Below are positions 16,531 to 24,272 of a DNA stretch of 64,000 nucleotides, piece after piece. The stretch lies in assembly GCA_025210655.1 (NCBI GenBank), contig JAOARG010000044.1, positions 1 to 64,000 on the forward strand, given 5' to 3'. The notes beneath the pieces were generated by a model that worked only from the letters and a program-made list of their open reading frames with translations, was not told the DNA's origin and ran no database searches. Within the stretch, counting starts at the first letter, position 1. Every line of letters begins with the position of its first letter. The stretch comes from Bacillota bacterium (GTDB lineage Bacteria; Bacillota; Clostridia; Peptostreptococcales; Acidaminobacteraceae). The position numbers were made by a program, and so were the translations under genes.

Positions 16531-17172
16531 TCACTCAGAAAGTCTATTTATATATCTATATATTGTAGTTTCCGTAGTATCAAAAGCCTTTGCAAGTTCA
16601 CCTATGGAACCTTTTATTAAAAAGGTTCCTCTTTTGTCAAGTTTCTGAATTATCTCCATTTTTTCTTCAACAGTCATTCTTTCAGGAGCAGTATTATACT
16701 GAGATAAAACCTCACTAATTGCCTCGCTCATCATTTGATCAAATGATGGCTCAAAACTTTCAACAATAGTTTTTTCAATTGCAGGATTACTGTAATTTGA
16801 TTCTCCGTTTACCAATTTGTCAAGTATATCTCTAAAATCAATATATTTATCAACTTTTAGATTCATTGTGATAAGACCAAGAACAGTCCCTTCTTCATCC
16901 TTTATAAAGTAGGTTGATGATCTTAATTTAGTATTCCCATCTCTTATAGCCCTATAGTTGCTTATATAATCTGACTTTTCATATAGTTTTTCTGTAATAA
17001 ATTTTTCTTCGACTGTCCTAATAGCATCACCTACAGACAGTGTACTTTCTGCATTTTCGGAGACATATACAATTTTCATTTTTTTTGCATCACTTAAAAC
17101 AACTTCAACGTCTGAACCTAAAAATTCAGAAATAAACTTAATTAATGGAATATATCTATTTATGTAATCCAT
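16531..17172 (-). CDS. YheO-like PAS/HTH transcriptional regulator
   Basis: A 213-residue regulator with a YheO-like PAS domain at about residues 10-115 (FLGSDVEVVLSDAKK and FIKDEEGTVLGLITMN) and a C-terminal helix-turn-helix (about 165-210, GELAKAFDTTETTIYRYI). DauR and related proteins of this type control amino-acid catabolic genes. Here the next genes upstream are an NSS transporter and tryptophanase, so it probably senses an amino acid or product for that module; this is inference. It has its own terminator and a gap of about 170 bases from the transporter, so it may have its own promoter. Confidence 0.8.
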   Translation of the reverse strand: MDYINRYIPLIKFISEFLGSDVEVVLSDAKKMKIVYVSENAESTLSVGDAIRTVEEKFITEKLYEKSDYISNYRAIRDGNTKLRSSTYFIKDEEGTVLGLITMNLKVDKYIDFRDILDKLVNGESNYSNPAIEKTIVESFEPSFDQMMSEAISEVLSQYNTAPERMTVEEKMEIIQKLDKRGTFLIKGSIGELAKAFDTTETTIYRYINRLSE

Positions 17173-17305
17173 CTTAATCCCTCCAGTTAAGCTATTTATT
17201 CTATAATATTAGTTACTTTTCACTAGATTCTTATGCTTTTAAGGAGCAAAAGCTATTTAAATAATTATATCATAATACATCTGCAAAATTATGAAGGAAA
17301 TGGAG

Positions 17306-17337
17306 AAGGAGTGTACAGAATTAAATGCACACTCCTT
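17306..17337 (-). terminator. Rho-independent terminator
   Basis: The stem AAGGAGTGT/ACACTCCTT with a 14-base loop lies eight bases after the stop codon of the NSS transporter gene. Confidence 0.65.
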
Positions 17338-17345
17338 GAAATGAG

Positions 17346-18719
17346 TTAAATTTTTATTATACCTAGTAACTGTAAGTATACAATCCCTATTAATAAAGGT
17401 GCTACATATTTTACTGTAATAGTGTAGTACTTATCTATCTTGATTCCTTTTCCAATATTAATCTCTTTTACTAGATCAGAGGTATTCAGTATATATCCCG
17501 CAAGTATGGCGATAAATAAACCTCCACCTGGAAGCAGAATATTCGTTACTAGAAAATCAGAGAATTCGAAGATTGTTCTTCCGAATATTTTGAAATCTGC
17601 CCAAGGACCAAATGACATCATTTGGAACAATCCAAGAACAAAGATAAAGATACTAATTTTAAGCACTGCCATTCTTCTTTCCCACTTCCACTCATCAACA
17701 ACGTATCCTACAACTGCCTCTAAAAGACATATTGTGGATGTTAAACATGCAAAGAAAAGTGCTAGGAAGAATACTGTAGCGAATATCATTCCAAATTTCA
17801 TTTGCGAGAAGATAGTTGGTAATGTAATAAATGCTAGGGGTGGTCCCATAGCCGGTTCAATATTGAAGGCAAATACTGCGGGGAATATTATAAAACCCAT
17901 TAGAATCGCTGCCAAAGTATCCCCTAGGGATACCATAACGGTAGATCCACCAATAGTATTTTTCCTATCAAGATAAGAACCGTAAATCACTAGATTTCCA
18001 GCTCCAACACCAAGGGTAAAAAACGCTTGACCTATTGCTGAAAGAACTCCCTCTGATGTAAGCTTGCTAAAATCCGGATTTAGATAAAAATCAAGACCAG
18101 CTGATGCTCCGTTTAAAGTAATAGACTTAATTCCTAATCCTATTATCATCAGGAAAAGCAATGGAAGAAGGATCTTACTTACCTTCTCAATTCCACCCTT
18201 AACGCCCTTGATAACAATCATACCAGTTAATAAGACCATGGCAAATTGCCAAAAGAAAAGTTCCATTGGACTATTTAGAAAAGCTCCAAATTGTCCACCA
18301 ACTTGTGCTGGCGATGCTCCTGCATATGCTCCTGATAACGACTTGAAAAAATATGCTAAAGTCCATCCAGCTACTCCAAAGTAGAAAGACAATACAATTA
18401 CAAGAACCACGACTCCAACAATTCCGAATAAGTACCATTTCTTACCTGGTAGTAACTCTTTAAGTGCTCCTGTGTAGTTTAATTTAGTTTTACGACCTAT
18501 GGCAAATTCTGTAATGAGTATAGGGACACCAATAACAAATAACGCAATTAAATAGACAACAAGGAAAGCTGCTCCTCCGTACTTACCTACCGTATAAGGA
18601 AACTTCCATACATTTCCTAAACCAATAGCTCCACCAACAGATGCAAGTATGAATCCTAACCTAGAACCCCACTGTTCCCTGCCCGTATCTTTTATTTCAC
18701 TTTTACTTGTTACTTCCAT
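17346..18719 (-). CDS. Sodium-dependent amino-acid transporter (NSS family)
   Basis: A 457-residue membrane protein of the neurotransmitter:sodium symporter family. The TM1 signature GGAIGLGNVWKFPY lies near residues 29-42, after REQWGSRLGF. About 11 hydrophobic segments follow, matching the shorter bacterial NSS proteins (Tyt1, MhsT) more than 12-helix forms. Such carriers import tyrosine, tryptophan or other hydrophobic amino acids with sodium. Its gene starts 24 bases after the tryptophanase gene, so tryptophan or another aromatic amino acid is the likely substrate. ATG start behind GGGGAGG. Confidence 0.85.
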   Translation of the reverse strand: MEVTSKSEIKDTGREQWGSRLGFILASVGGAIGLGNVWKFPYTVGKYGGAAFLVVYLIALFVIGVPILITEFAIGRKTKLNYTGALKELLPGKKWYLFGIVGVVVLVIVLSFYFGVAGWTLAYFFKSLSGAYAGASPAQVGGQFGAFLNSPMELFFWQFAMVLLTGMIVIKGVKGGIEKVSKILLPLLFLMIIGLGIKSITLNGASAGLDFYLNPDFSKLTSEGVLSAIGQAFFTLGVGAGNLVIYGSYLDRKNTIGGSTVMVSLGDTLAAILMGFIIFPAVFAFNIEPAMGPPLAFITLPTIFSQMKFGMIFATVFFLALFFACLTSTICLLEAVVGYVVDEWKWERRMAVLKISIFIFVLGLFQMMSFGPWADFKIFGRTIFEFSDFLVTNILLPGGGLFIAILAGYILNTSDLVKEINIGKGIKIDKYYTITVKYVAPLLIGIVYLQLLGIIKI

Positions 18720-18743
18720 GATTTTCCCTCCCCTTAAGATAAT

Positions 18744-20129
18744 TTACAAAAGTTCAAAACCAGCTGTAAAGTGTCTTAAGGATACAATAGGGCCTTCATA
18801 TACCAACTTCATTCCTTTATATGAATCTCTATTTTTATAAATATCTCCTAAAGCCTCAGCTATAACATCTAAGTGATTGTTTGTATATACCCTTCTAGAA
18901 ACTGATATACGCATTGTTTCAAGGGCTGGCCAAATAGGATCTCCAGTCTCAGGATCTTTTGAACCAAATGCACAAGCACCTAATTCAACTGCCCTTACTC
19001 CTGCCTCTTCATATAATGCACACACAAGTCTTTGTGAAGGGAATTCGTGTTGAGGAATATGTGGGAAGAATCTTCTTCCATCTACATAAACACCATGACC
19101 TCCAGTAGGCTCAACAATTGGTACTCCTTGCTCTTTAAGTCTATCTCCAAGGTATTTTACTTGATTAACTCTGTATTCAAGATATTGAACATCACATACT
19201 TCCTGAAGGCCTACTGCTAAAGCTTCCATATCTCTACCACTCATACCACCATAAGTAATAAATCCTTCATGTACTATAGCAAGTTGATTAGCCTTTAAAA
19301 AGATATCTTCATTTCTTGTTACGAAAAGTCCACCTATATTTACTAGACCATCTTTCTTAGAACTCATTGTTGCAGTTTCACAGTAAGAGAACATCTCCCT
19401 AGTTATCTCTTTGATTGATTTATCTTCATAACCTTCTTCTCTTGTTTTGATGAAATATGCATTTTCAGCAAGTCTTGCTGAGTCAATTACAACAGGAATC
19501 TTGTGTTTCTTAGCAAGCTCACTTACTGCCTTAATATTGGCCATAGAAACTGGCTGACCACCATTATTGTTACAAGTAACTGTAATAATAACAACACATA
19601 TTTGATCTGCCCCTTTTTCATCAATAAGCTTTTGGAATTTATCTATATCTATATTTCCTTTAAATGGATGCTCTCCACTAGATGTATCCAGACCTTCCTT
19701 AATAACATAATCTACTGGATAAGCCCCCATAACTTCTGCATTTCCTCTAAAAGTGTCAAAGTGCATATTACCTACTGCATATTTCCCAGGTTCACAATAA
19801 ATACTTGCCATAATATAATCAGCAGCTCTACCTTGGTGAGTAGGTTGTACCATTTCCATACCGAATACATCCCTAACCGATTCTTCAAGATTGTAAAAAC
19901 TTTTACAACCTGCATAAGACTCATCACCAGTCATCATAGCAGCCCATTGATTTGTACTCATAGCAGATGTACCACTATCAGTAAGACAATCAACATAAAC
20001 ATTTTCCGCTCTTAATTTAAAAGCATTGTAATTAGCTTCTCTAAGCCACCCCAATCTCTCTTCCTTAGTAGTTTTCTTGATTGGTTCTACAACTTTAATT
20101 CTAAATGGTTCAGCCGACATGTACTTCAT
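18744..20129 (-). CDS. tnaA: Tryptophanase (PLP-dependent beta-eliminating lyase)
   Basis: A 461-residue beta-eliminating lyase that splits tryptophan to indole, pyruvate and ammonia. PTHQGRAAD lies near residue 97, DSARLAENAYFIK near 215, and TMSSKKDGLVNIGG near 255 holds the PLP-binding Lys. Tryptophanase and tyrosine phenol-lyase are close relatives. The C-terminus reads RHFTA, with the His of tryptophanase where tyrosine phenol-lyase has Phe, and RAVELG lacks the phenol-lyase Arg of RSMERG. Both favour tryptophanase, though activity on related amino acids is possible. ATG at 20129 follows GGGAGG; earlier in-frame starts lack a ribosome site. It leads an operon with the NSS transporter. 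Confidence 0.8.
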   Translation of the reverse strand: MKYMSAEPFRIKVVEPIKKTTKEERLGWLREANYNAFKLRAENVYVDCLTDSGTSAMSTNQWAAMMTGDESYAGCKSFYNLEESVRDVFGMEMVQPTHQGRAADYIMASIYCEPGKYAVGNMHFDTFRGNAEVMGAYPVDYVIKEGLDTSSGEHPFKGNIDIDKFQKLIDEKGADQICVVIITVTCNNNGGQPVSMANIKAVSELAKKHKIPVVIDSARLAENAYFIKTREEGYEDKSIKEITREMFSYCETATMSSKKDGLVNIGGLFVTRNEDIFLKANQLAIVHEGFITYGGMSGRDMEALAVGLQEVCDVQYLEYRVNQVKYLGDRLKEQGVPIVEPTGGHGVYVDGRRFFPHIPQHEFPSQRLVCALYEEAGVRAVELGACAFGSKDPETGDPIWPALETMRISVSRRVYTNNHLDVIAEALGDIYKNRDSYKGMKLVYEGPIVSLRHFTAGFELL

Positions 20130-20148
20130 TTTGAAAATTCCTCCCTTT

Positions 20149-20192
20149 AACAATGTTATTTTTTTTACCTTTCGTAAATATAATAACATTGT
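20149..20192. promoter_or_regulatory. Inverted repeat in the tryptophanase leader
   Basis: ACAATGTTATT at 20150-20160 is the reverse complement of AATAACATTGT at 20182-20192, 21 bases apart. The pair lies 20-60 bases upstream of the tnaA start. It could be a leader hairpin or an operator with two half-sites. No TnaC-like leader peptide with a Trp codon was recognised. Confidence 0.5.
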
Positions 20193-20242
20193 GTAAATAT
20201 TTTTACAAGAGTGTTTTTGAATTTTCTGAAAATTATTTTTGA

Positions 20243-20632
20243 GGTGGTGTATTTCTGCTATTGGCAGAAATGGTGGTGTACTTGTCCGAAGGACTCGTGG
20301 TGGTTAGCTTGCTAAAGCAAACGGTGGTTAGGTGATAGGGGAAAAGGGGAACCGCACTGGACGATATCAGTGCTAGGGGAATCAGTTTTGAAAACAAAAC
20401 AAGGGGAAAAGCAAGTAATAAGGTCTTTTTTGTTACAACTTAGATCTTCCCATTAACCTAAATTTTATAAAATAAAATTGATTTCCCTAACACAAACAGA
20501 GTATTGTGTGATTCACCTTTTCCCCCTAAAGCCCTTCCTATCCACCTTGTACAAAAAGTACAAAAACCACCACAAGCCCGTAATTGGGCGAGTACACCAC
20601 CATTTTCACCCGCTAGGTGAAAATGCACTACC
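20243..20632. repeat. Mirrored ladder hairpin array A (GGTGGTGTA and AGGGGAA linkers)
   Basis: Left linkers GGTGGTGT (20243), GGTGGTGTACTTG (20272), CTCGTGGTGGTT (20294), GGTGGTTAGG (20323), TAGGGGAAAAGGGGAA (20336) and TAGGGGAATCA (20374) find complements in mirrored order: GCACTACC (20625), CGAGTACACCACC (20589), AACCACCACAAG (20565), CCTATCCACC (20537), TTCACCTTTTCCCCCTA (near 20512) and TGATTTCCCTA (20479). Hairpins between linkers include ATTTCTGC/GCAGAAAT, GTCC/GGAC, TTGC/GCAA, GCACTG/CAGTGC and GTTTTG/CAAAAC on the left. On the right are ATTTTCACC/GGTGAAAAT, GCCC/GGGC, TTGTAC/GTACAA and ACACA/TGTGT. It lies between the rlmN stop and the tnaA leader. Confidence 0.85.
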
Positions 20633-20644
20633 CAAAAACCAGAA

Positions 20645-20663
20645 AAACCACCTTTCGGTGGTT
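20645..20663 (-). terminator. Hairpin at the rlmN stop codon
   Basis: AAACCACC and GGTGGTTT pair around TTTC directly at the rlmN stop, with a T-rich tract after it on the minus strand. It shares the ACCACC sequence with the linkers of array A and may be either a terminator or its outermost part. Confidence 0.6.
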
Positions 20664-21691
20664 TACTCTACATCGTCAAGATATGACTTCCTAAGCTGCC
20701 CACAAGCAGCGTCTATATCTTGTCCCAATTCTCTTCTTACAGTTGCTTCTATACCTTTTCTCTTAAGTGCATCCCTAAACTTGTTTACACTTTGTGATTT
20801 TGATGCCTTATACTTTTTCTCCCTAACAGGGTTAATTGGTATAAGATTTACATGGCATAACATTCCCCTTAGAAGTTTAGCTAACTTTTCTGCTTCAGCT
20901 ACACTATCATTCTCACCTTCTATTAGTGAATATTCGAAAGTAATTCTTCTACCAGTTTCTTTCACATAGTCTTTACATGTCTCTAGAAGTTCCTCTATTG
21001 GATATTTTTTATTAACAGGTATCAGATTATCCCTTTTGCCATTATCTACTGCATGGAGTGATATTGCAAGGGTGATCTGAAGTTTTTCCTTCATTAGTTT
21101 TCTTATTTCTGGAACTATACCACATGTTGAAAGGGTAATGTTTCTCATTGAAATGTTGAGATTGTTTTCATCATTAACTAACCTTATGAACTTCAATACT
21201 TCGTCGTAATTATCCAGTGGCTCTCCTGATCCCATAAGGACAATATTGCTTACTTTTTCACCAGTGTCGTTCTGAGCCTCATAAACCTGACCTAAGATCT
21301 CTCCTGCTGATAAATCCCTAGCTTTCCCTCCTATGGTTGAGGCACAAAAGCTACACCCCATCCTACAACCTACTTGAGTTGATACACAAAGGGTATTTCC
21401 ATGCTTATACTTCATAAGAACAGACTCTATAACATGGTTATCATGGAGTTTCATTAAATACTTAATTGTTCCATCTTTAGATTTTTGACTTCTAACTATG
21501 GACATATTATTAAGAATAAAGTTGTCTTTTAGTAGTTCCTTAAGACCTTTAGAAATATTTTTCATCTGGTCAAAGTCACTTACTCCTTTTACAACCCAAT
21601 CATTTACCTGCTTTGCTCTGAATTTTTTTTCTCCAAGTTCAACAATTTCACTTGATAGTTCTTCTAAAAACATACCTCTAAGCTGTTTCAA
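20663..21691 (-). CDS. rlmN: 23S rRNA (adenine-2503-C2)-methyltransferase RlmN
   Basis: A 342-residue radical SAM methyltransferase that adds a C2 methyl to A2503 of 23S rRNA and A37 of tRNA. The cluster motif CRMGCSFC lies near residues 108-115, after CVSTQVG. GSGEPLDNYDEV, the methyl-carrying Cys in TLSTCGIVP and the C-terminal Cys in DIDAACGQLR are all present. It begins with TTG, with AAAGGTG eight bases upstream, directly after the PHP gene stop. Three genes (dehydrogenase, PHP, rlmN) run close together. Hairpin array A follows its stop. Confidence 0.92.
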   Translation of the reverse strand: MKQLRGMFLEELSSEIVELGEKKFRAKQVNDWVVKGVSDFDQMKNISKGLKELLKDNFILNNMSIVRSQKSKDGTIKYLMKLHDNHVIESVLMKYKHGNTLCVSTQVGCRMGCSFCASTIGGKARDLSAGEILGQVYEAQNDTGEKVSNIVLMGSGEPLDNYDEVLKFIRLVNDENNLNISMRNITLSTCGIVPEIRKLMKEKLQITLAISLHAVDNGKRDNLIPVNKKYPIEELLETCKDYVKETGRRITFEYSLIEGENDSVAEAEKLAKLLRGMLCHVNLIPINPVREKKYKASKSQSVNKFRDALKRKGIEATVRRELGQDIDAACGQLRKSYLDDVE

Positions 21692-21692
21692 T

Positions 21693-22427
21693 TTACTTCA
21701 CCTTTATTGACCTTCCTTTTGTGTTGAGATAATCAACAAGTTTCTGAGCACTTGTATTCATTATCAATTCTTCGTCTACTCCCACTTCTTCAAAAACCTT
21801 AATACTGTTATTAAATACACCTAGATCAAAATGAACATGGGAATCTGTACCTGCTATCATTTTAACTCCATGTTTATTACATAGTCTTGCTATTTCATAA
21901 CAGTTTTCCTTACTACCTGCCCTGCTTTTCGTTGTAAGGAAGGATGCATTGTTTATTTCAATAATCTTATTATATTTTTTTGCCCCAAGTACTAAAGCCT
22001 CATTATCTACTGGAACCTTAGGATTTCCTGGATGAGCAATAATATCTATCATTTCATTTTCCATTGCTTTTAAAAATGCTTCAGTATTCTGCTCCTTAGT
22101 ACCGGGCTTAAATACAACATCATGGAAACCAACTATTATTAAATCCAATCTTGGATAAGCCCTTTCTGGTACATCAACACTACCATCAAAGCCTATAATA
22201 TTGGCCTCTATACCTTTTAAGACCCTTATTCCGTCAATTACTTCCGGAATAACTATTTGATTTATGATGTGAAACTCATTTGGTCCACCAGGCATCTTTG
22301 GCCCGTGGTCAGTTAAAGCAATAAGCTCAAGACCTTTCTTTTTAGCTTCTCCAACATAATCCATAAAAGTGCTGTATGCATGTCCGCTTGCTATTGTATG
22401 AACATGACAATCTAATACAAATTTCAT
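21693..22427 (-). CDS. PHP-domain phosphatase, YcdX-like
   Basis: A 244-residue PHP-domain hydrolase. Metal ligands are visible in LDCHVHTIASGHAYS (residues 4-18), LTDHGP near 40, GIEANI near 75, GFHDV near 103, HPGNPKV near 133 and GTDSHVH near 198. This order is that of the trinuclear zinc YcdX-type phosphatases. The substrate is unknown. The ATG at 22427 follows GGAG; an in-frame codon further upstream has no ribosome site. It lies two bases before the rlmN start. Confidence 0.8.
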   Translation of the reverse strand: MKFVLDCHVHTIASGHAYSTFMDYVGEAKKKGLELIALTDHGPKMPGGPNEFHIINQIVIPEVIDGIRVLKGIEANIIGFDGSVDVPERAYPRLDLIIVGFHDVVFKPGTKEQNTEAFLKAMENEMIDIIAHPGNPKVPVDNEALVLGAKKYNKIIEINNASFLTTKSRAGSKENCYEIARLCNKHGVKMIAGTDSHVHFDLGVFNNSIKVFEEVGVDEELIMNTSAQKLVDYLNTKGRSIKVK

Positions 22428-22461
22428 AATTATCTCCTTTCTGTCTTGTGAATTTTCCACA

Positions 22462-23403
22462 TTAGTATCCTTTTTTGATGTCTACAATATTCTTTAGTTT
22501 CTCGCCTCTTACTAATCTTTTAAGATTTTCTAAAATAGTATTGTACCTTCTAACACTTCTCATATTTGATAACCATGAGTTATGGGAGGATATATGAACA
22601 TTAGAAAAATCCCACAACTTTGAATCCCTTGATAAGGGTTCATTTTTTACGACATCAAGTGCTACACCCTTATATTTTCCCTCTTCAAGCAAGTCTATTA
22701 AATCTTCTTCTACTAACAATTCACCCCTTGATACATTAATTAGTACCGAATTGTCCTTCATAAGCTTTAATAACTCATAATCAAACATATGAAAAGTTTC
22801 ATCAGTTAATGGAGCTGCAACAACTACAATATCCAGTTCTCCAATCGTCTCCTTCAAGTGCTCTACTTTACATACTTCATCAAAATAATCTTTACTATTT
22901 CCACTTCTGCTATATCCTTTTATATTTACATCGAATCCCTGAAGTCTCTTTGCCGCTTCAGTAGATATTGTTCCCGTACCTATAAAGCCTACTTTTTTCC
23001 CTGGCAACTCCTCTAAACTCTTTATAAGTTCCCAAGAATGTTCACTTTGATTTGAATAAATAGTCTTAGATTCCTTATATATATCAAGGATCTTACAAAC
23101 TATCCACTCACCCATTGGAATACTATAGCCACCTTTATTATTAGACAATATAGTATTTTTTCCTATAAGCTTCTCAAGGGGAACTTGATCTATACCAATT
23201 GAGGAAAGTTGAATCAATTTAAGATTAGTCATTTTATCGATATCAACCTTACCAAATGGATTATAGCATACTAGTGCATCAATGTCATATATTTCATCAC
23301 TTTCTTTTAAATCTTTTTCCTTAATATATAATACTTCGAATCCTAAAGATTCTATTTCCGAAAATTTTTCTTCCCCATAATCATGGGTAAATAAGACCTT
23401 CAT
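22462..23403 (-). CDS. D-2-hydroxyacid dehydrogenase
   Basis: A 313-residue NAD-dependent dehydrogenase of the D-isomer-specific 2-hydroxyacid family. The Rossmann motif GFIGTGTISTEAA lies near residue 141, and SRGELL supplies the catalytic Arg. KNEPLS supplies the Glu and SSHNSW the His. The His is followed by Asn-Ser rather than the common Thr/Ile-Ala/Gly, so the exact substrate is open. ATG at 23403 is preceded by GGAGG. It heads the short run with the PHP and rlmN genes. Confidence 0.8.
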   Translation of the reverse strand: MKVLFTHDYGEEKFSEIESLGFEVLYIKEKDLKESDEIYDIDALVCYNPFGKVDIDKMTNLKLIQLSSIGIDQVPLEKLIGKNTILSNNKGGYSIPMGEWIVCKILDIYKESKTIYSNQSEHSWELIKSLEELPGKKVGFIGTGTISTEAAKRLQGFDVNIKGYSRSGNSKDYFDEVCKVEHLKETIGELDIVVVAAPLTDETFHMFDYELLKLMKDNSVLINVSRGELLVEEDLIDLLEEGKYKGVALDVVKNEPLSRDSKLWDFSNVHISSHNSWLSNMRSVRRYNTILENLKRLVRGEKLKNIVDIKKGY

Positions 23404-23468
23404 AATTGACCTCCATAAATAAAAAGGATATATCATCAGTCGCAAGTCCAATAATATATCCTTATTTA

Positions 23469-23798
23469 CTACATTTCATCAATACATTTACTTAAGATAT
23501 CTGCTAAGCCTACAAAGACACATCCATATTCATTAGAATCGCCTAATTCTCTTTTTCTTATTATCCTAAGAACACCATAAAACTTGTTCTCATCATCGAT
23601 TGTAATTCTAGCATTAAAATAAAATCCTATCGGGAGCTCGCTTTTACACATAAATCCAAGTCCTGTCTTGGATATATTAGTCACTTCTATTTCCTCGTGT
23701 ATATCGTCTATAACTTCATTATTTTGTCTGTAAAGTTCATCAACCATTATAGTAAGATTAATATCTTTCCTTGGAAATCGTCTTTTCTCTTCGCTCAT
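23469..23798 (-). CDS. PilZ-domain c-di-GMP-binding protein
   Basis: A 109-residue stand-alone PilZ domain. RRFPRKD at residues 5-11 gives the RxxxR motif and TNISKTGLGF near 44-53 gives the N/DxSxxG motif; both contact c-di-GMP. It is the last gene of a run that includes a GGDEF protein, so it is a plausible receptor for the signal made upstream. GGGGGATTTT precedes the ATG. Confidence 0.8.
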   Translation of the reverse strand: MSEEKRRFPRKDINLTIMVDELYRQNNEVIDDIHEEIEVTNISKTGLGFMCKSELPIGFYFNARITIDDENKFYGVLRIIRKRELGDSNEYGCVFVGLADILSKCIDEM

Positions 23799-23840
23799 AT
23801 AAAATCCCCCTCATTTATTTTTATCACTTTTTAAGTAACT

Positions 23841-24272
23841 TTAATCAGGTATTTCCATAAATTTAATAAGATTAGCCAAGCTTTTAATTATTTCTACAAA
23901 TTTTTCATAGTCTGTAGGTTTAATAATATAATTTGAACAACCATACTTATTACATATTTCTATTTCCTCTTCATTACTAGAAGTAGTTATAACTATTACA
24001 GGTATATCTTTAGTATCCTCTTCAGATTTTATTTTTTCAAGTATATCTATTCCTTTTACCTTTGGTAGATTCAAATCTAAGAATAGGATATGTGGAATTC
24101 CTTTATAATAGGATTCCATAGATTTCTTTTCAAAAAAGTACTCAAGTACCTTTTCTCCATCCTCAAAATGTAAAATATCATTCTCTATACCTGATCTTAT
24201 CAAATTTCTTTTTATTAAAGAAGCATGACCTAAGTCATCTTCTGCAAGAACAATCACTATATCATTCAACAT
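23841..24272 (-). CDS. Single-domain response regulator (Rcp1-like)
   Basis: A 143-residue receiver without an output domain. The acidic pair is in LAEDDLGHASL, the phospho-acceptor Asp is in HILFLDLNLPKVKG near residue 62, Thr/Ser lies in VIVITTSSN and Lys in YIIKPTDY. The N-terminus resembles Rcp1-type regulators paired with phytochrome-like kinases. It overlaps the kinase gene by 11 bases; ATG at 24272 follows GGAGAG. It probably receives phosphate from that kinase and acts through protein contacts. Confidence 0.8.
   Translation of the reverse strand: MLNDIVIVLAEDDLGHASLIKRNLIRSGIENDILHFEDGEKVLEYFFEKKSMESYYKGIPHILFLDLNLPKVKGIDILEKIKSEEDTKDIPVIVITTSSNEEEIEICNKYGCSNYIIKPTDYEKFVEIIKSLANLIKFMEIPD

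Noticed and set aside
18744-20129. Tyrosine phenol-lyase
   Set aside because: The C-terminal His (RHFTA) and the lack of Arg in RAVELG agree with tryptophanase.
20478-20969. 163-codon open frame on the plus strand
   Set aside because: Half of it is antisense to rlmN and the other half is array A; no ribosome site.
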